From positions 78,359,291-78,423,290 of the forward strand of contig CM061070.1 of assembly GCA_030762895.1 (NCBI GenBank): DNA of 64,000 bases. The letters are read 5' to 3'. The notes under the pieces were generated by a model that was not told where the DNA came from, did no database searches, and saw only the letters and a program-made list of their open reading frames with translations. This document shows positions 1 through 11,886 of the stretch, in pieces. The DNA comes from Sophora flavescens (taxonomy: Eukaryota; Streptophyta; Magnoliopsida; Fabales; Fabaceae). Position numbers and translations under genes: made by a program. The first letter of the stretch is position 1, and every line of letters starts with the position of its first letter.

Positions 1-176
1 TGTATTCATGTCATCTCAAACTCTAGCTGGGTGTGATGGAGAAAAAGTGCTGTCGTCATCTTCGCCGAACGTAAAATAGAACAGAAAACCAGAAAATACA
101 GAGATGAGGTGAGATCCCCATTCGTCATACACATAACGCAGATATGAGGTGGTACGACACACATATATGTACAACT
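1..176. other. left fragment of the outer element, interrupted by Copia-1
   Basis: No gene is seen here. The last five bases (172-176, CAACT) are the target duplication of Copia-1, and the same bases recur at 12967-12971. Before that insertion this segment was therefore continuous with the sequence starting at 12972. It is probably part of the same outer element, whose right edge may be at 23508. Its left edge lies outside the window. Confidence 0.5.
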
Positions 177-3114
177 TGAAATAGACAACTATAAACACGA
201 GAAGGGGGGTTGAATTGTGTTTATCAGAATTTAAACAAAGTTGAAATCTTTTTCGCACACAGAAGCTTGGTTCAGATGAGTGGAAGGAAACAGATGACAG
301 GTGACCTGTTTGATGAAATTTTAACAAAGACTAAGACAAACACACCACTTGATAAACGGATAAGAAAACTAAAGAGTTTGTAAGGAAAGAGAGATTGAAA
401 CAGTAAGTTATCATGGTTCACTCTTCAAATCAAAGAGCTGCGTCCAGTCCTTGGCAGCACCAAGATTTATCCATTATAACTGATCAGGTTACAGACTCCA
501 AGTATTGTTTGCACACCTAGCCTCTTCAGGCTCCCAGACAAGCATTCTTTGCATACCTAGCCTCTTCAGGCTCACTCAGATTTGTTTGAGAAATTTGGTT
601 TGTAATAAATACAACTTCAGACAAACAGATCTTTCACAAACACTCAGAGTGGTTTAAATGTAAAGATTCGAAAAGTCTGCGTAATTACTTCAAATGATTG
701 AATAGTACAAAATGAAAGAATGAAGATATTAATGCGCAGAGTAATGGCACTTTAATGCTATATGTATTCTCTATGTCTTCATCTTCAATGACTTCTGTAT
801 TTATAGTCTTCAAGCATTTAAGATCCGTTAGAGACATTTCCTCAGATGTTGGCTTCAAGAAGAACTTCATTAAATGCAATAGAGTCGTTCTGGGCAGCCA
901 TTAATGCAATAGGAACGTTGGTTGTACTCTAACTTGAATGATCATGGCTTTATGCATAGTGTGAAGTTGACACGGGCAAACACAAGAGGGGGGGTTGAAT
1001 TGTGTTTGTTAATAATTTTTGAAAACAACCTTTAAAACAATTTTTGCACTCGGAGAGATATGAAACAGAAGCACACATAAAGACAAAGATCCTTTTTAAA
1101 AGACTATAACAAAAGCAATATCAAAACCCCACAGTTAGTATAAGCAAATAAAACTGAGGAGTTTCGGGATAGAAGATTCACGCAAGAGATTTTATCCTGG
1201 TTCACTCTCTTCCAACCAAGAGCTATGTCCAGTCCCTTCGACTTGAAGGATTTATCCGCTATTTCTCCAAGTTTACAAACAAGTATTCAACACATCTCCA
1301 GGCTACAAGTATTCCTTTCTTACCAAGCCTCTTCAGGCTCTAACTCTAACAAAGAGATTTAATGTTTGATCTTCTTAACTCACTATGGGTGAGAATATGA
1401 CAGTTTAAGATCAGTTGAATATTACAACAATATTCAAAATATTGAATACAGGCTCTTGCTCTTGAAAGAATAATGGAATAAATGATTATCAAATGACAAA
1501 AGTTCAGCTAGCAAGATTGTGCAGGCAAGAGTCATTCTTCAGTATCTGAGGTCTTTAATTTATAGTGACCTTCTTCTTCAGTTGTATTTCTTCAACGGTT
1601 ACTTTGAATAATACAGTTTAGAGATAAAATTTAATGCATGATATCTGTTGTGACTGATAGCTTGATTGTAGCAAAGCTGAATGGTACTCTTGGTTATCGA
1701 GGTAGCATGAATTTGGAGGCTCACTCCTGAGTATTGCAACTTGAGCACTTGTTCTTCTTCTTTTGTTTATAATACAACTTTTTCAGTCATAAAGTTGTCA
1801 TCGTACAGATCGTTTTGCAGTATCATATTTGTACGATTCTGCCTTTTGCATTTCTTGATTGTACTATGTTTCTTTTACAACAAGATGAAATATTAAAACA
1901 AATAAAACAAATGTGAAGATCGAATATTCCATTGAAATAAATATCAATCATTTGAAATAAATATAAGAGATTCGGATTGCTTTTAGTGCATTCTAAGATG
2001 GAGCTCGTCTAAAAAGAAACTCCGTCTACTCATTCATACGAGAGTCTAAGTCTGTTCTATATTTTACTTAGCTCGTCTGATGACATGGCATATCCTTTTT
2101 TAATATCAAGTCTTCGAACTTGCTGTTTCTTAATGAGTTACAAAGATCTCCGTCTAGTGACGTGGCGGTTAGAGCTCGTCTACTAGATTGCTTTGTGTTT
2201 CAGTTCATTTACTTCTATTAATTACTTCCGTCTGCTTACGTGGCATAGATGGTCGTGCTTTTTTATCAAGTCTTTGGACTTACTGTACCTAAATAGTTAT
2301 TTAGGTATGTAGCAAATATTTAGAGTCTCGTCTACTCAAGAAAACCAGTCTACTTAATTAAATAACAAAGTAACTGTACCAAAGTATTTGAGCAGCCCGT
2401 CTACAAGGGTGGACGCATATTTTTCAATGAAAACTTATCCAAAGTTTATTTTACTTATCTTAAAGTATTCTTGCATAACTGAAAGCACATGTTAGATCTC
2501 AACTAACACTTTGCCAAGCAAATTTAATCCTTTTGTTAGCATCGAAACTTAGAGATTATTAAATCCAAAACCACTTTGGTTCCAACATCGTGAAACAGTC
2601 ATATCGGAGTTGTACAGGGAGCTTTTTGTACTCTGCTGAGTACAGTTCCCTTTTCGTGTAAAGGACCAGAGGTACAAGGGAATAAAGCACTTTGGAAGCA
2701 TTCTTTAACTGGTCTTTGGTTCTGATATCCGAGGTGGCTTGAGAGAGTAACTTCTGACATTTCTTGATAAGCGTGAGACCGAGTAGGAGAGAAGGCTTCA
2801 AGTCTCTTTCTGATGGGACAACCAACAAAAGCTTGTTAGGTCCTTGGTTCTTCAACGAGTAACTTCAGATGAGTGTAGGAACTCGTGGAGAGACAGGTTG
2901 AAAACATATTTTGAAAGAAGTCGATAATCCTAGTCAGCAGACAGGTTGACTTTCGCTTATCCAGACAGGTAGTCACTTATATGAGCATAGTTTTAATCTG
3001 TACACTAGATAGACAGGTTAGCAATAAATATGAAGGTTAATTAAATCATTAACCAATGTTTAGTTCTCATCAAAACTTATGGAAATGTACATCAAACATT
3101 TTAGAGACTTAACA
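177..3114 (-). repeat. 3' LTR of Copia-1, interrupted by a solo LTR
   Basis: Segments 177-961 and 2588-3114 align in order with 11887-12966, for example the block around 440-900 with 11900-12380 and 2600-3114 with 12450-12966. Without the inserted solo LTR the length is about 1.3 kb. Plus-strand termini are TG (177) and CA (3114). It abuts a polypurine tract on the internal side. Confidence 0.85.
962..2587 (-). mobile_element. solo LTR of a related Copia/SIRE-like family
   Basis: A 1.6-kb block beginning TGAAGTTGAC and ending TTCCAACA interrupts the Copia-1 3' LTR, where the other LTR copy is continuous (near 12420). Flanks are TAGTG (957-961) and TCGTG (2588-2592), a 5-bp target duplication with one mismatch; the intact LTR has TCGTG. 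Its start resembles that of the host LTRs, with a run of G then TTGAATTGTGTTT, so it comes from a related family. No internal domain is present, so LTR-LTR recombination after insertion is the likely origin. It holds several CGTCTACT and ACGTGGC motifs. Confidence 0.8.
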
Positions 3115-3130
3115 ATCTCTCCCTTTTTGA
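3115..3130 (-). other. polypurine tract of Copia-1
   Basis: On the minus strand the run AAAAAGGGAGAGAT lies directly before the LTR start TGTTAAGTCT. This is the expected plus-strand priming site of an LTR retrotransposon. Confidence 0.75.
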
Positions 3131-3572
3131 TGATGACAAATATTCAGATGATTTAATGAACCTCAGAAAATATCAACAAAGGAAATAGCATATAACAGAC
3201 AGGTTGAAATTTTCTTAAGCGGACAAGTTATGCAGATGCTTGATCAGACATTAAAATTAATCATATAATCTGGTTAACTTAGTCACACGTAAATTTGACT
3301 TGTTTTACTTTAAAAATATCAGAGCAATCTTACTTGGGATTTACCAGAGCAAATATAGCAACTATCAGATCATACTTTGATCAACATACTTTGCTCATAT
3401 CAGAACATACTTAGTCCATATATTATTTTCTTATTAAGATCATATCATATTCATTCTTCCCCTTTTGTCAACAGCAAAAAGAAGTAATAAAAAAAATAAG
3501 GAAAGTAAGAAATATATTTTATTCATCATGAGCTTTGATAAGTACAGGACAGTTTACAGTAAAGAAACAAAA

Positions 3573-5888
3573 CTACCTAGATTGACTAAGTAACATATGT
3601 AAAGCAGCAACCTTTTGCTCTAAGAGTAGCCTTGCTCGCCTTTCTTCATCCAGTTGTCTTCTTATGTCTTCTACTTGTCCTTGAAGCAGATGAAAGTCTT
3701 GTAAGGCTACTGTCTAAGAAGTGGAGGCTTCTATAAACAAGCTAGAGGAAGAGACAGTCAGAGAAGAGTGCCAGGGTAAGGCTAAAATCGGGGGTGCCTT
3801 AGGTAGAGAAAGGGGAGAGGTGATGGAAGGGGAGAAAAGTTCATGGAGAGTTTGAAAGGCATAGAAAGGAAGAAAGACGAATTTGAAAATAAGACTGATT
3901 TTGACAAAGTCAGTATCAGGTGAAGGAAACACACAGGAAAGTCTCTCGGACAGAGACAGTCTGGTGATGGTTATTTGGATAAGTGGGGGAAGAGGTGTTT
4001 GAGCTAAAATATAAGGATGGATAGGTAATAAAGAATCAATATGACAAAAGAAAGAATTTGATCCAGTAATTAACATAAAGAATTACTTAGACCTACGAGG
4101 TAGCATTACAACAGAAGCAGGATAGTGAGTTCCAGCTAATGTTCTAATGAAGACAACAACAGGTAGGTAGAAGAAAAGTTCTCTATAGGGGTTAAGAATA
4201 CGAGGTGGATGAGAAGGAATGACAAAGACATGTGAGATGCTTGTAAAGAAGAGAGATTATAAATCAGACACAAAGAGTTTGGATGATACACCAGTTTGTT
4301 ATTTGGGAGCAGAGTCCCTGTGAACAACTGTGTACTGACAGTCATCAGGTACAATAGTGAAAGAAGAATTTTTAGTCTGAGGGGAGTGGATAGGTGAAGG
4401 AAGAGGATATGCAACAGAGAGAGGTTGAATAAAAAGGGCAGATGGAGAAGAGACAGATGGGGTGATGATACCTAGAAGAGAAGGGGAAGGGAATGAAGGA
4501 GATGTCTGCTCTTCAGATATCTTCAACTTCTTGTGAGAAGGAAACACTTGGTCATCCTCGGGTACAACTGTCTGAGCTCCTCCAGACAGGTCTTCTGTAG
4601 TGTTAGCCTTTGCAGGCACTTCAGTCTTTGCAGGTACTGGGTAACCAGATCTTCTCTTTTTGGGAATAATCCCCAAAATGAGAATCTTCTTTGGTTCTTC
4701 CAGAACTTGCTCTGTCTGCTCCCCCTGAGCAGATGCTTCCTCTTTGCTAGGTTCGGACTCAACTTGTATGACTTTGGCAAAGGTCTTTACCAGCTTCCTA
4801 TTCTTTCTAGGATGAGCAGGAACATCTACTAATTCCTTAGCTTCACTAGTCTTCCTCTTGGGATAGGGTCTCCTCAGCCTGAACCTCAAGGGCTCAACTG
4901 TCTCAGAAGAATCTTCAGACACTGAAGGTTGCAGATCTAGAATTTGGTCTTGTCTGGCCACCGTTCCAGATGGTTTGAACAGTCTCTCAGAAATGGGGAC
5001 TTCAGATTCTTCGGTAGAAACCACTGGTTCTTCCTCCTTCTGCTCAACAGCAGGCTTCTTCTTCTTCTTCTTCTTCTTCTTCTTCTGCTTCTTCTTCTTG
5101 TTGTCTTCCTCCTCATCAGCAAGAGGGATTCCCTTGATGTCCGTCATAGACAGTATCTTCCTATCTATGGGTAGTGACATGTCCACAAAGTGAACATCAC
5201 TAGGAACAAACAACTTGTTCCTAAATACCCTTGTCAGCAGCATCACATAAGGATAGGTCTGCATGTTGGTTCTCTTGATCAGAGTCTCAAGGTACATGTA
5301 GATAAGGTCGTTGATGTCAACCTTGATTTTGTGGATCAAGTGGTACAGAGCAAATCTGTCCATCTTGGTCACACTATCTAGTGAGCCTTTCCTTGGTATC
5401 ACGTATTCCAACAGCAATTGGTGCAGAAATCTGCACTTGACCACCATGTTGACAGGTTTAGGGTTCACAGGCTTGGGAACACCATAGATGGCAATGTTGA
5501 CATTGTCAACTCCCACTTCATCTTCCTAGTTGGGTGTGAAGCCTGCTCCACTTCTAGGGCATTTTGTGACAAGCTCTAGAGAGCTAATGGGGAAGATAAG
5601 GGTTCTATCCCCCATTTCAGCCTTAAAGTTCTTGATTTCGTTGAGTCTGTTGGTGACAACCACAACATTTCTCCAGAACTTTTGAACGAGCTTAGGGTGA
5701 ACAAGCTCCTTGACGTCGAAGAAAGGAGTCCACTTGGAGTACTCCAGCTCTTCAATGACATCCATACCTAGCTTCTTCATCTGTTGAAGATCAACAGTCT
5801 TTCTCGGAATGATCTGTTCTATCTCAGTAACCTTGAGATTGTATTTCTCGGCGATTTCTTTTGTAGAGAGACACTTGGATGATGCCAT
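3573..5888 (-). pseudogene. env-like ORF of Copia-1 (broken)
   Basis: This ORF lies after pol and before the 3' LTR, the position of the env-like gene of SIRE1-type Sireviruses; its function is unproven. It starts at 5888 (MASSKCLSTKEIAEK). The N-terminal half has an FWRN motif and the stretch IYGVPKP followed by YVMLLTRVFR, and all recur in the Copia-2 copy. A lysine-rich run encoded by (CTT)n lies at 5050-5100, followed by a Ser/Pro/Glu-rich stretch. A predicted coiled coil (LQGQVEDIRRQLDEERRA) ends at the stop at 3573. An in-frame TAG at 5526 splits it, a further stop lies near 3714, and the frame is lost around 4080-4300. The lack of a clear signal peptide or membrane helix argues against a true fusion glycoprotein. 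Confidence 0.7.
5050..5100 (-). repeat. (CTT)n/(AAG)n coding microsatellite
   Basis: Runs of CTT on the plus strand give a run of about 15 lysines, broken by one Gln, in the env-like protein. It could act as a basic patch, and it is also prone to length change. Confidence 0.8.
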
Positions 5889-6002
5889 TTTTGAGAGAAA
5901 ACGGTTCTAGGGTTTCGAGAGAGAAGAGGGTTTCGGAGACGAAAAGACAAAGAGATTTTGGAATTTTGAAAACGTAAAGGTTCAACCTTTCTGATCTAAT
6001 GT

Positions 6003-6010
6003 CTTTTATA
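6003..6010 (-). promoter_or_regulatory. possible TATA box ahead of the env-like ORF
   Basis: TATAAAAG on the minus strand lies about 115 nt upstream of the env-like ATG at 5888, inside the roughly 400-nt pol-env spacer. It could drive a separate env-like transcript. This is inference from one motif. Confidence 0.3.
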
Positions 6011-6283
6011 GTCATAAAAGTAGGAGAGAGAAAAACGACATTTTTAATTCAAAACGGCACGATTTTTATGGGGAACTGCAACGCCCACTTAAGACATAAT
6101 GAAAACATGGTTTCGAGATATGTAAACTACCGTGCACATGATTAGCTTCAGATAATGGAATGGAATTAATTAATTAATAACCATTTCAACAAAACTGATG
6201 AGTACAAGCACAGTGACTCAGCAGAGTCAGACAGGTAAGCAGAGACAGGTGATAAAGCACAGACATGTTAACATTCAGACATG

Positions 6284-9200
6284 TCATTCAACAATGCAAT
6301 GCATGTTTAGATTATCTCTAATAAGTAAAAACCTTTCTTCTGCTAGGGGTTTAGTGAAAATATCAGCCTATTGATTTTCAGTTTTAACAAACTTAATATC
6401 AAAGATGCCTTTCTGAACATAATCCCTAATAAAATGATGTTTGATTTCAATATGCTTAGCCTTAGAATGTTGAATTGGATTTTTAGTTAAGCATATAGCA
6501 CTGGAATTATCACGCCATACAGCTATGTTATGTTCATAAATAGAGTAATCCTCAAGTTGATGTTTTACCCATAAGAGTTGAGAGCAGCAACTAGCAGCAG
6601 AGATGTATTCTGCTTTAGAAGTATACAGTGCAATAGTTGTCTGTCTCTTGCTTGACCATGAGACTAAACTTGCTCCAATGAAGTGACATCCTCCACTAGT
6701 GCTTTTTCTTTCTATTCTGTCTCCAGCAAAATCAGCATCACAATATCCCACTAATCTATATTCTTTTGATCTTAAATACAACAAACCAAGATTAATAGCT
6801 CCAACCAAATATCTAAATATCTTTTAACAGCCTTAAGATGAGATTCTCTAGGATCAGATTGGAATCTAGAACACATGCATACACTAAATTGAATGTCAGG
6901 TCTGCTTGAACTTAAGTACAGTAGAGAGTCATTCATACCTCTGTAGAGAGTTTGGTCTACCTTTTTACCTTCATCATCTTTGCTTAGTTTTGCATTAGGT
7001 TGCATAAGGGTTTTCATGAGCTTTGAATTTTTCATTTTGTATTTCTTGAGTATCTCCTTGCTATACTTTTGTTGATGGATGTAAATTCCATCACTTGTCT
7101 GCTTGATTTGTAATCCAAGGAAGAACTTCAATTCTCTCATCATGCTCATCTCAAATTCAGCTTGCATTAGATTTGAAAATTCATTGCACAGCTTTTCATT
7201 AGTTGCTCCAAAAATAATATCATCAACATATATTTGGACTATAATAAAGTTCTCTTTAGAGCATTTCTTGAATAGAGAAGTGTCTACTTGTCCTATAGTA
7301 AAACAATTATGCATGAGAAAATAACTGAGTCTATCATACCATGCTCTAGGTGCTTGTTTCAAACCATATAATGCCTTTTTAAGTTTGAAAACGTGGTCTG
7401 GTTTATCAGTATCCTCAAAACCAAGGGGTTGTTTAACATACCATTCTTCTTCAATTATACCATTTAGAAAAGAACTTTTTACATCCATTTGAAACAGGGT
7501 GATTTGGTATTGTGCGGCATATGACATTAAAATGCGTATGGCTTCTATTCTAGCTACAGGTTCAAAGGTTTCAGTATAATCAATACCTTCTTGTTGGTTA
7601 TAGCCTTAAGCTACTAACCTTGCCTTATTTCTGACAACTTCACCATCTTCATCCAATTTGTTTCCGAAGACCCATCTTGTTCCAATAACATATTTGTTTT
7701 TAGGCTTAGAGACAAGAGTCCAAACATCATTTCTGGTGAACTGGTTGAGTTCGTCTTGCATAGCAAGAATCCAACTTTCATCCTCAAGAGCTTCTTCAAT
7801 GCGTTTTGGCTCCACTTTTGATATAAAGGCCACATTGCTTGATTCTCTTAGTGTGGATATGGTTCTTACTCCTTCAGAAGGATTTCCAATAATAAGATCC
7901 TTAGGATGATGAGTGTTGAACTTCCAATCCCTTTTGAGATCATCATGAAGATCTTGACTTGTCTGCTGACTCGTCTATTGACTCGTCTGCTGACTTGTCT
8001 GCTCCACTTGTCTGTCAGCCTCAAGCACAGGTTCTGTCTTGGTTAGATCGGGTTGTTGACTTTCTGCCTTGTTTATATCAAGACCTACAAGATCATCTTC
8101 TAGATCTGATAGTTCTTTATCAGTCTTTAATCCATCATTGAATTTAACATGAACAGATTCTTCAATGATACAAGTTCTTGAATTATAAACTCTAAAAGCC
8201 TTAGACATTTCAAAATATCCTACGAAAATACCTTTATCTACCTTAGAATCAAACTTTCCAAGATTATCTCTGGTATTCAGAATAAAACATTCACATCCAA
8301 AAGCATGAAAATAAGATATGTTGGGGCTTTTTCCTTTCCACAATTCATAGGGAGTCTTTTTTAGAAAAGGCCTAATAAGTATTTTTTTTGTATATAACAA
8401 GCAGTGTTTACAACTTCTTCCCATAAGTACTTAGGGAGATTATTTTCATTGAGCATAGATCTAGCCATCTCTTGCAGAGATCCGTTCTTTCTCTCAACCA
8501 CTCCATTTTACTGTGGAGTTCCAGGTGCAGAGAAATTATGAGAGATCCCATTCTCCTCACAGAACTGTCTAAACTGCTCATTTTCAAATTCTCCCCCATG
8601 ATCACTTCTAAGGGTAGAAATACAGAAACCCAGCTCATTTTGTACTCTTTTTTGAATATCGAGAAAGCCTTAAAGGACTCATCCTTGTGGGTTAAGAAGA
8701 GTACCCATGTGTATCTAGAATAGTCATCAACTATAACAAATCCATATTTTCTTCCATCCAGACTGGTAACACTAACTGGTCCAAATAGATCCATGTGTAA
8801 CAACTGAAGAGGTCTAGAGGTTGATAATTGGTTTTTAGATTTGAACTTGATTTTATCTGTTTACCTCTCTGACGTGCATCACACAAGACATCTTTCTTAA
8901 AACTAATATCAGGCAATCCTCTCACAAGATTATTCCTTTTTAATTTAGAAATAAGTTTCATACTAGCATGTCCTAGTTTCTTAGGTCATAACCATCTCTC
9001 ATCCTCTTTAGACATCAGATAAGTTACACTTTGATTTGAGAGATCAGACAGTTTAATCTTATAAAGGTTTTGTTGCCTTTTAGCTGAAAAAAGGGTTTTG
9101 CCACAACATTCTTTAACTAAGCATACATCCTTGGTAAAGGAAACATCAAATCCACTATCACATAATTGACTTATGCTAAGCAAATTGTGTCTTAATCCTT

Positions 9201-9470
9201 TAACCATAAGAACATTAGATATAGAGGGAAGAGGGGGTTTACCACCAATAGTACCAATTTCTATAACTTTTCCTTTCTAATTCCCTCCAAATGCAACGTG
9301 TCCTCTTTTCTTAATTTGGAGGTCTAGGAACATAGACCTTTCTCCTGTCATATGACACGAGTAACCACTGTCCAGGTACCAACAGTGGTGTTTTCTTTGT
9401 CCTGTTGAGGACACCTGCAACAAAAACTATTTGATCTTTAGGTACCCATATTTTTCTGGGTCTTTTTCTG
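6284..9470 (-). pseudogene. pol of Copia-1 (protease, integrase, RT, RNase H), broken
   Basis: The order on the minus strand is as follows. The aspartic protease motif WYLDSG is near 9370. The GAG-pre-integrase and integrase core lie at 9207-8408, with LLHMDLFGP and an NGVVERKN stretch interrupted just before it by a stop near 8510. RT lies at 7833-6772, with KARLVA, YGLKQAPRAWYD and YVDDIIFGAT. RNase H lies at 6808-6368, with CDADFAGD and KSTSGG. The C-terminal ADIFTKPL tail ends in TGA at 6284. The main frame changes within the integrase (about 8650-8800) and between RT and RNase H (about 6790), and stops occur near 6368, 7606 and 7975. The protein would copy the RNA genome and insert the cDNA, but this copy cannot encode it. 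Confidence 0.85.
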
Positions 9471-11005
9471 TTAGTTCTAGGAGTCTGTGAAGACTTTGTT
9501 ATCTTCTTATGGATTCACTTTGACATAACATGTCCAGTTTTTTCACAGAAGTTACAGACAGGTGTAGATTTGGTTATAGTTGACTTAACAGATACTGTAG
9601 AAGCTTTAGTTGATACTTTATGATGTGTCTGATGGACATATCCAATACCTTCTTTGTTAAGAGAGTGCCTCTGACTGCCAAGTACCTTAGTCAGATTATC
9701 TCTACCATTAATAAATTTGGCAAGATCAGAAGTGAGCTCTTCCACTTTCTGCTGAAGTTTTTCAACTTATTCAGATGGTGATGTTTCACTTGAGATCTCA
9801 GCTTCATTAGACTTTGCAGTCTTCAGCTCACTGTTCTCTTTAGCTAGCTTCTCACACTCTTGAGATTTCTGTTTATTCTCACTGGTGAGCTTTACATACT
9901 CTCTCTTGAGGGATTTGAAGGCCTTAGATAAGCATTTGGATTCCTCCAGCAACTCCTCGTAGGCATCAAGTAATTCTTCATAGTCAGGATGTACCTCATC
10001 ACCTGAGTCTGAGTCAGTATTGGCCATCAAACAGAGATTGACTTCCTCCTCTGTTTCTTCATCAGAAGATGTTGACTCCAGATCCTCCCAAGTAGCCATC
10101 ATTCCTTTCTTCTTCTTCTTGAAGAATTTCTTAAAAGGGGCCTTCTTGAGTTGAGGATAGTCAGCCTTGATGTGACCAGGCTTCTTGCACTCATAGAAGA
10201 CAATTGAACTTTTGTCTGTTGAAGTAGATTCTTTGAAGTTCTTGTCCTTGTTGAACCTTCTGAATGACTTATCCCTCTTGAACTTCTTTTTCTGTAGGAG
10301 AAGCTTTATCTTCCTGGTCAGGAGAGACAATTCTTCATCACTCTCAGAATCCTCGTGTTCAGACAGGTTAGCATCACTGGATGGCTCGTCTGCCTTTAGA
10401 GCCTTGTAGGCTTTTACTGACTTTTGATCAGCTTTCAGAGCAATTGACTTGCCCTTCTTTGGTGCAAATTCATCTCCAAGTTCTTGCTCATGAACAGTGA
10501 GTGTTCCAAGAAGTTAATCCATAGTCAAGGTAGTGAGATCCTTGACTTGAGAGATAGCTGATGACCAAAGGCCTCCACTGTTTAGGTAGACTTCTCAGAA
10601 TCTTTCCAACCTTCTCAGCATTGGTGTAGATTTTGCCAAGAGATTTTAAACTGTTGACTAGAGTTTGAAATCTTCCTATCATTTGAGCAACAGATTCTCC
10701 TTTCTCCATGACAAACAGTTCATACTTTCTGACAAGTATGGCAATCTTTGACTCTTTGACTTTTGCTGTTCCTTCATGTGTGACAGCTAAGGTGTCCCAT
10801 ATTTCTTTGGCAGAGTCACAAGCACATACCTTCTGAAACTCCTCAGGATTGAGAGCACAAATGATGTTGTATCTAGCTTTGTGGTTCAGTTCCCATTTTG
10901 TCTTTTCTGCAATAATCCACTGAGCTTTTGGCTTGTCAATGTTATCATCATTCTTGGGAATGCTCCAGCAGTTATGTCTATTCTTCAGGACCTTTTACCT
11001 TGAAC
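9430..11005 (-). pseudogene. gag of Copia-1 (UBN2-type, zinc-knuckle), broken and N-truncated
   Basis: The stretch 11005-10488 reads as UBN2/Copia gag (EEFQKVCACDSAKEIWDTLAV, IGRFQTLVNSLKSLG). Segment 10330-9767 is Lys-rich, then acidic, then Gln/Glu-rich and likely coiled coil. Segment 9745-9430 holds a second knuckle (CNFCEKTGH) and ends VYVPRPPN. The first knuckle has lost two cysteines (FYECKKPGH...DYPQ). Compared with Copia-2, the first 50-60 codons are missing: PBS-proximal sequence joins directly to mid-gag near 11000. Several frameshifts are present. The intact protein would form the virus-like particle. Confidence 0.8.
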
Positions 11006-11041
11006 TATTAGATGCTCAACCCAGAGGCTGAGCTCTGATAC

Positions 11042-11886
11042 TGTAACATCCCTGGCTGCTCTATGGATTGACGAATGACCCCACAGACCAACACAGGTCT
11101 TTTCAGCGTGCATTGTCCTCACTCACACGCATCCTCGGAAAACTTCCCAGATGGGTCACCCATCCCAAAATTGCTCCAAGTCAAGCATGCTTAACTGTGG
11201 AGTTCTTAAGTGATGGGCTCCCTAAAAGAATATGCATCTTGTTAGTATAGGTAGTACCAATCAATTCATATAAGTCATCCTCAAATGTATAGTCCCATAC
11301 CTACACAGTCTCAGGATCCCTCTCATTCGGGTGTGTAATCGGTTCATTCATTTGTCCCTCTCGCCTAGAAGCCTGCCGAGAGCCGCTCCTTGTCCGTGCC
11401 TTCTTGCTGGGCGACCACTCCCCGCCTTCGTCGGCACCCGGGTGTTACATGCCCACCAGCTTCCGCTTGGTTCGTCCCCGAACCACACCGTACTGGGAGA
11501 GGTGCCGCTCTGATACCATAAATGTAACATCCCTGACTGCTCTATGGATTGACGACTGACCCCACAGACCAACACGGGTCTTTTCAGCGTGCATTGTCCT
11601 CACCAACACGCATCCTGGGAAAACTTCCCAGGAGGTCACCCATCCTAGAATTGCTCCAAGTCAAGCACGCTTAACTGTGGAGTTCTTAAGTGATGGACTC
11701 CCGAAAAGAAGATGCATCTTGTTAGTATAGGTAGTATCAATCAATTCATATAAGTCATCCTCAACTGTATAGTCCCATACCTACACAGTCTCAGGATCCC
11801 TCTCATTCGGGTGTGTAATCGGTTCATTCATGTGTCCCTCCGCCTAGAAGCCTGCCAGGAGCCGCTCCTTGTCCGTGCCTTCTTGC
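11042..11886 (-). mobile_element. Cassandra-type TRIM (LTRs carrying a 5S rRNA-like domain)
   Basis: Two near-identical direct repeats, 11042-11449 (408 bp, TGTAACA...TGTTACA) and 11523-11886 (364 bp, lacking its last 40-odd bases), flank a 73-bp internal region. That region ends in GCTCTGATACCA (11507-11518), a tRNA-iMet primer-binding site on the minus strand. Each LTR holds an antisense 5S rRNA-like block (about 11124-11215 and 11605-11696) including GTTAAGCGTGCTTG and AGGATGGGTGACC, the box A and box C parts of a 5S promoter. 5S-bearing LTRs, no coding capacity and a tiny internal domain define Cassandra. It sits where the Copia-1 PBS should join its LTR. Confidence 0.9.
11605..11696 (-). 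other. 5S rRNA-like domain inside the Cassandra LTR
   Basis: On the minus strand this block reads CCATCACTTAAGAACTCCAC, then box A GTTAAGCGTGCTTG and box C AGGATGGGTGACCTCC, much like plant 5S rRNA but with substitutions. A sister copy lies at 11124-11215. In Cassandra this domain can bind RNA polymerase III factors. It is not a functional 5S gene. Confidence 0.85.

Noticed and set aside
11331..11639. ORFs within Cassandra
   Set aside because: Chance frames in a non-coding TRIM, found on both strands over the same bases.
11124..11696. 5S rRNA genes
   Set aside because: The 5S-like blocks are diverged and lie inside two LTR copies of a Cassandra element.
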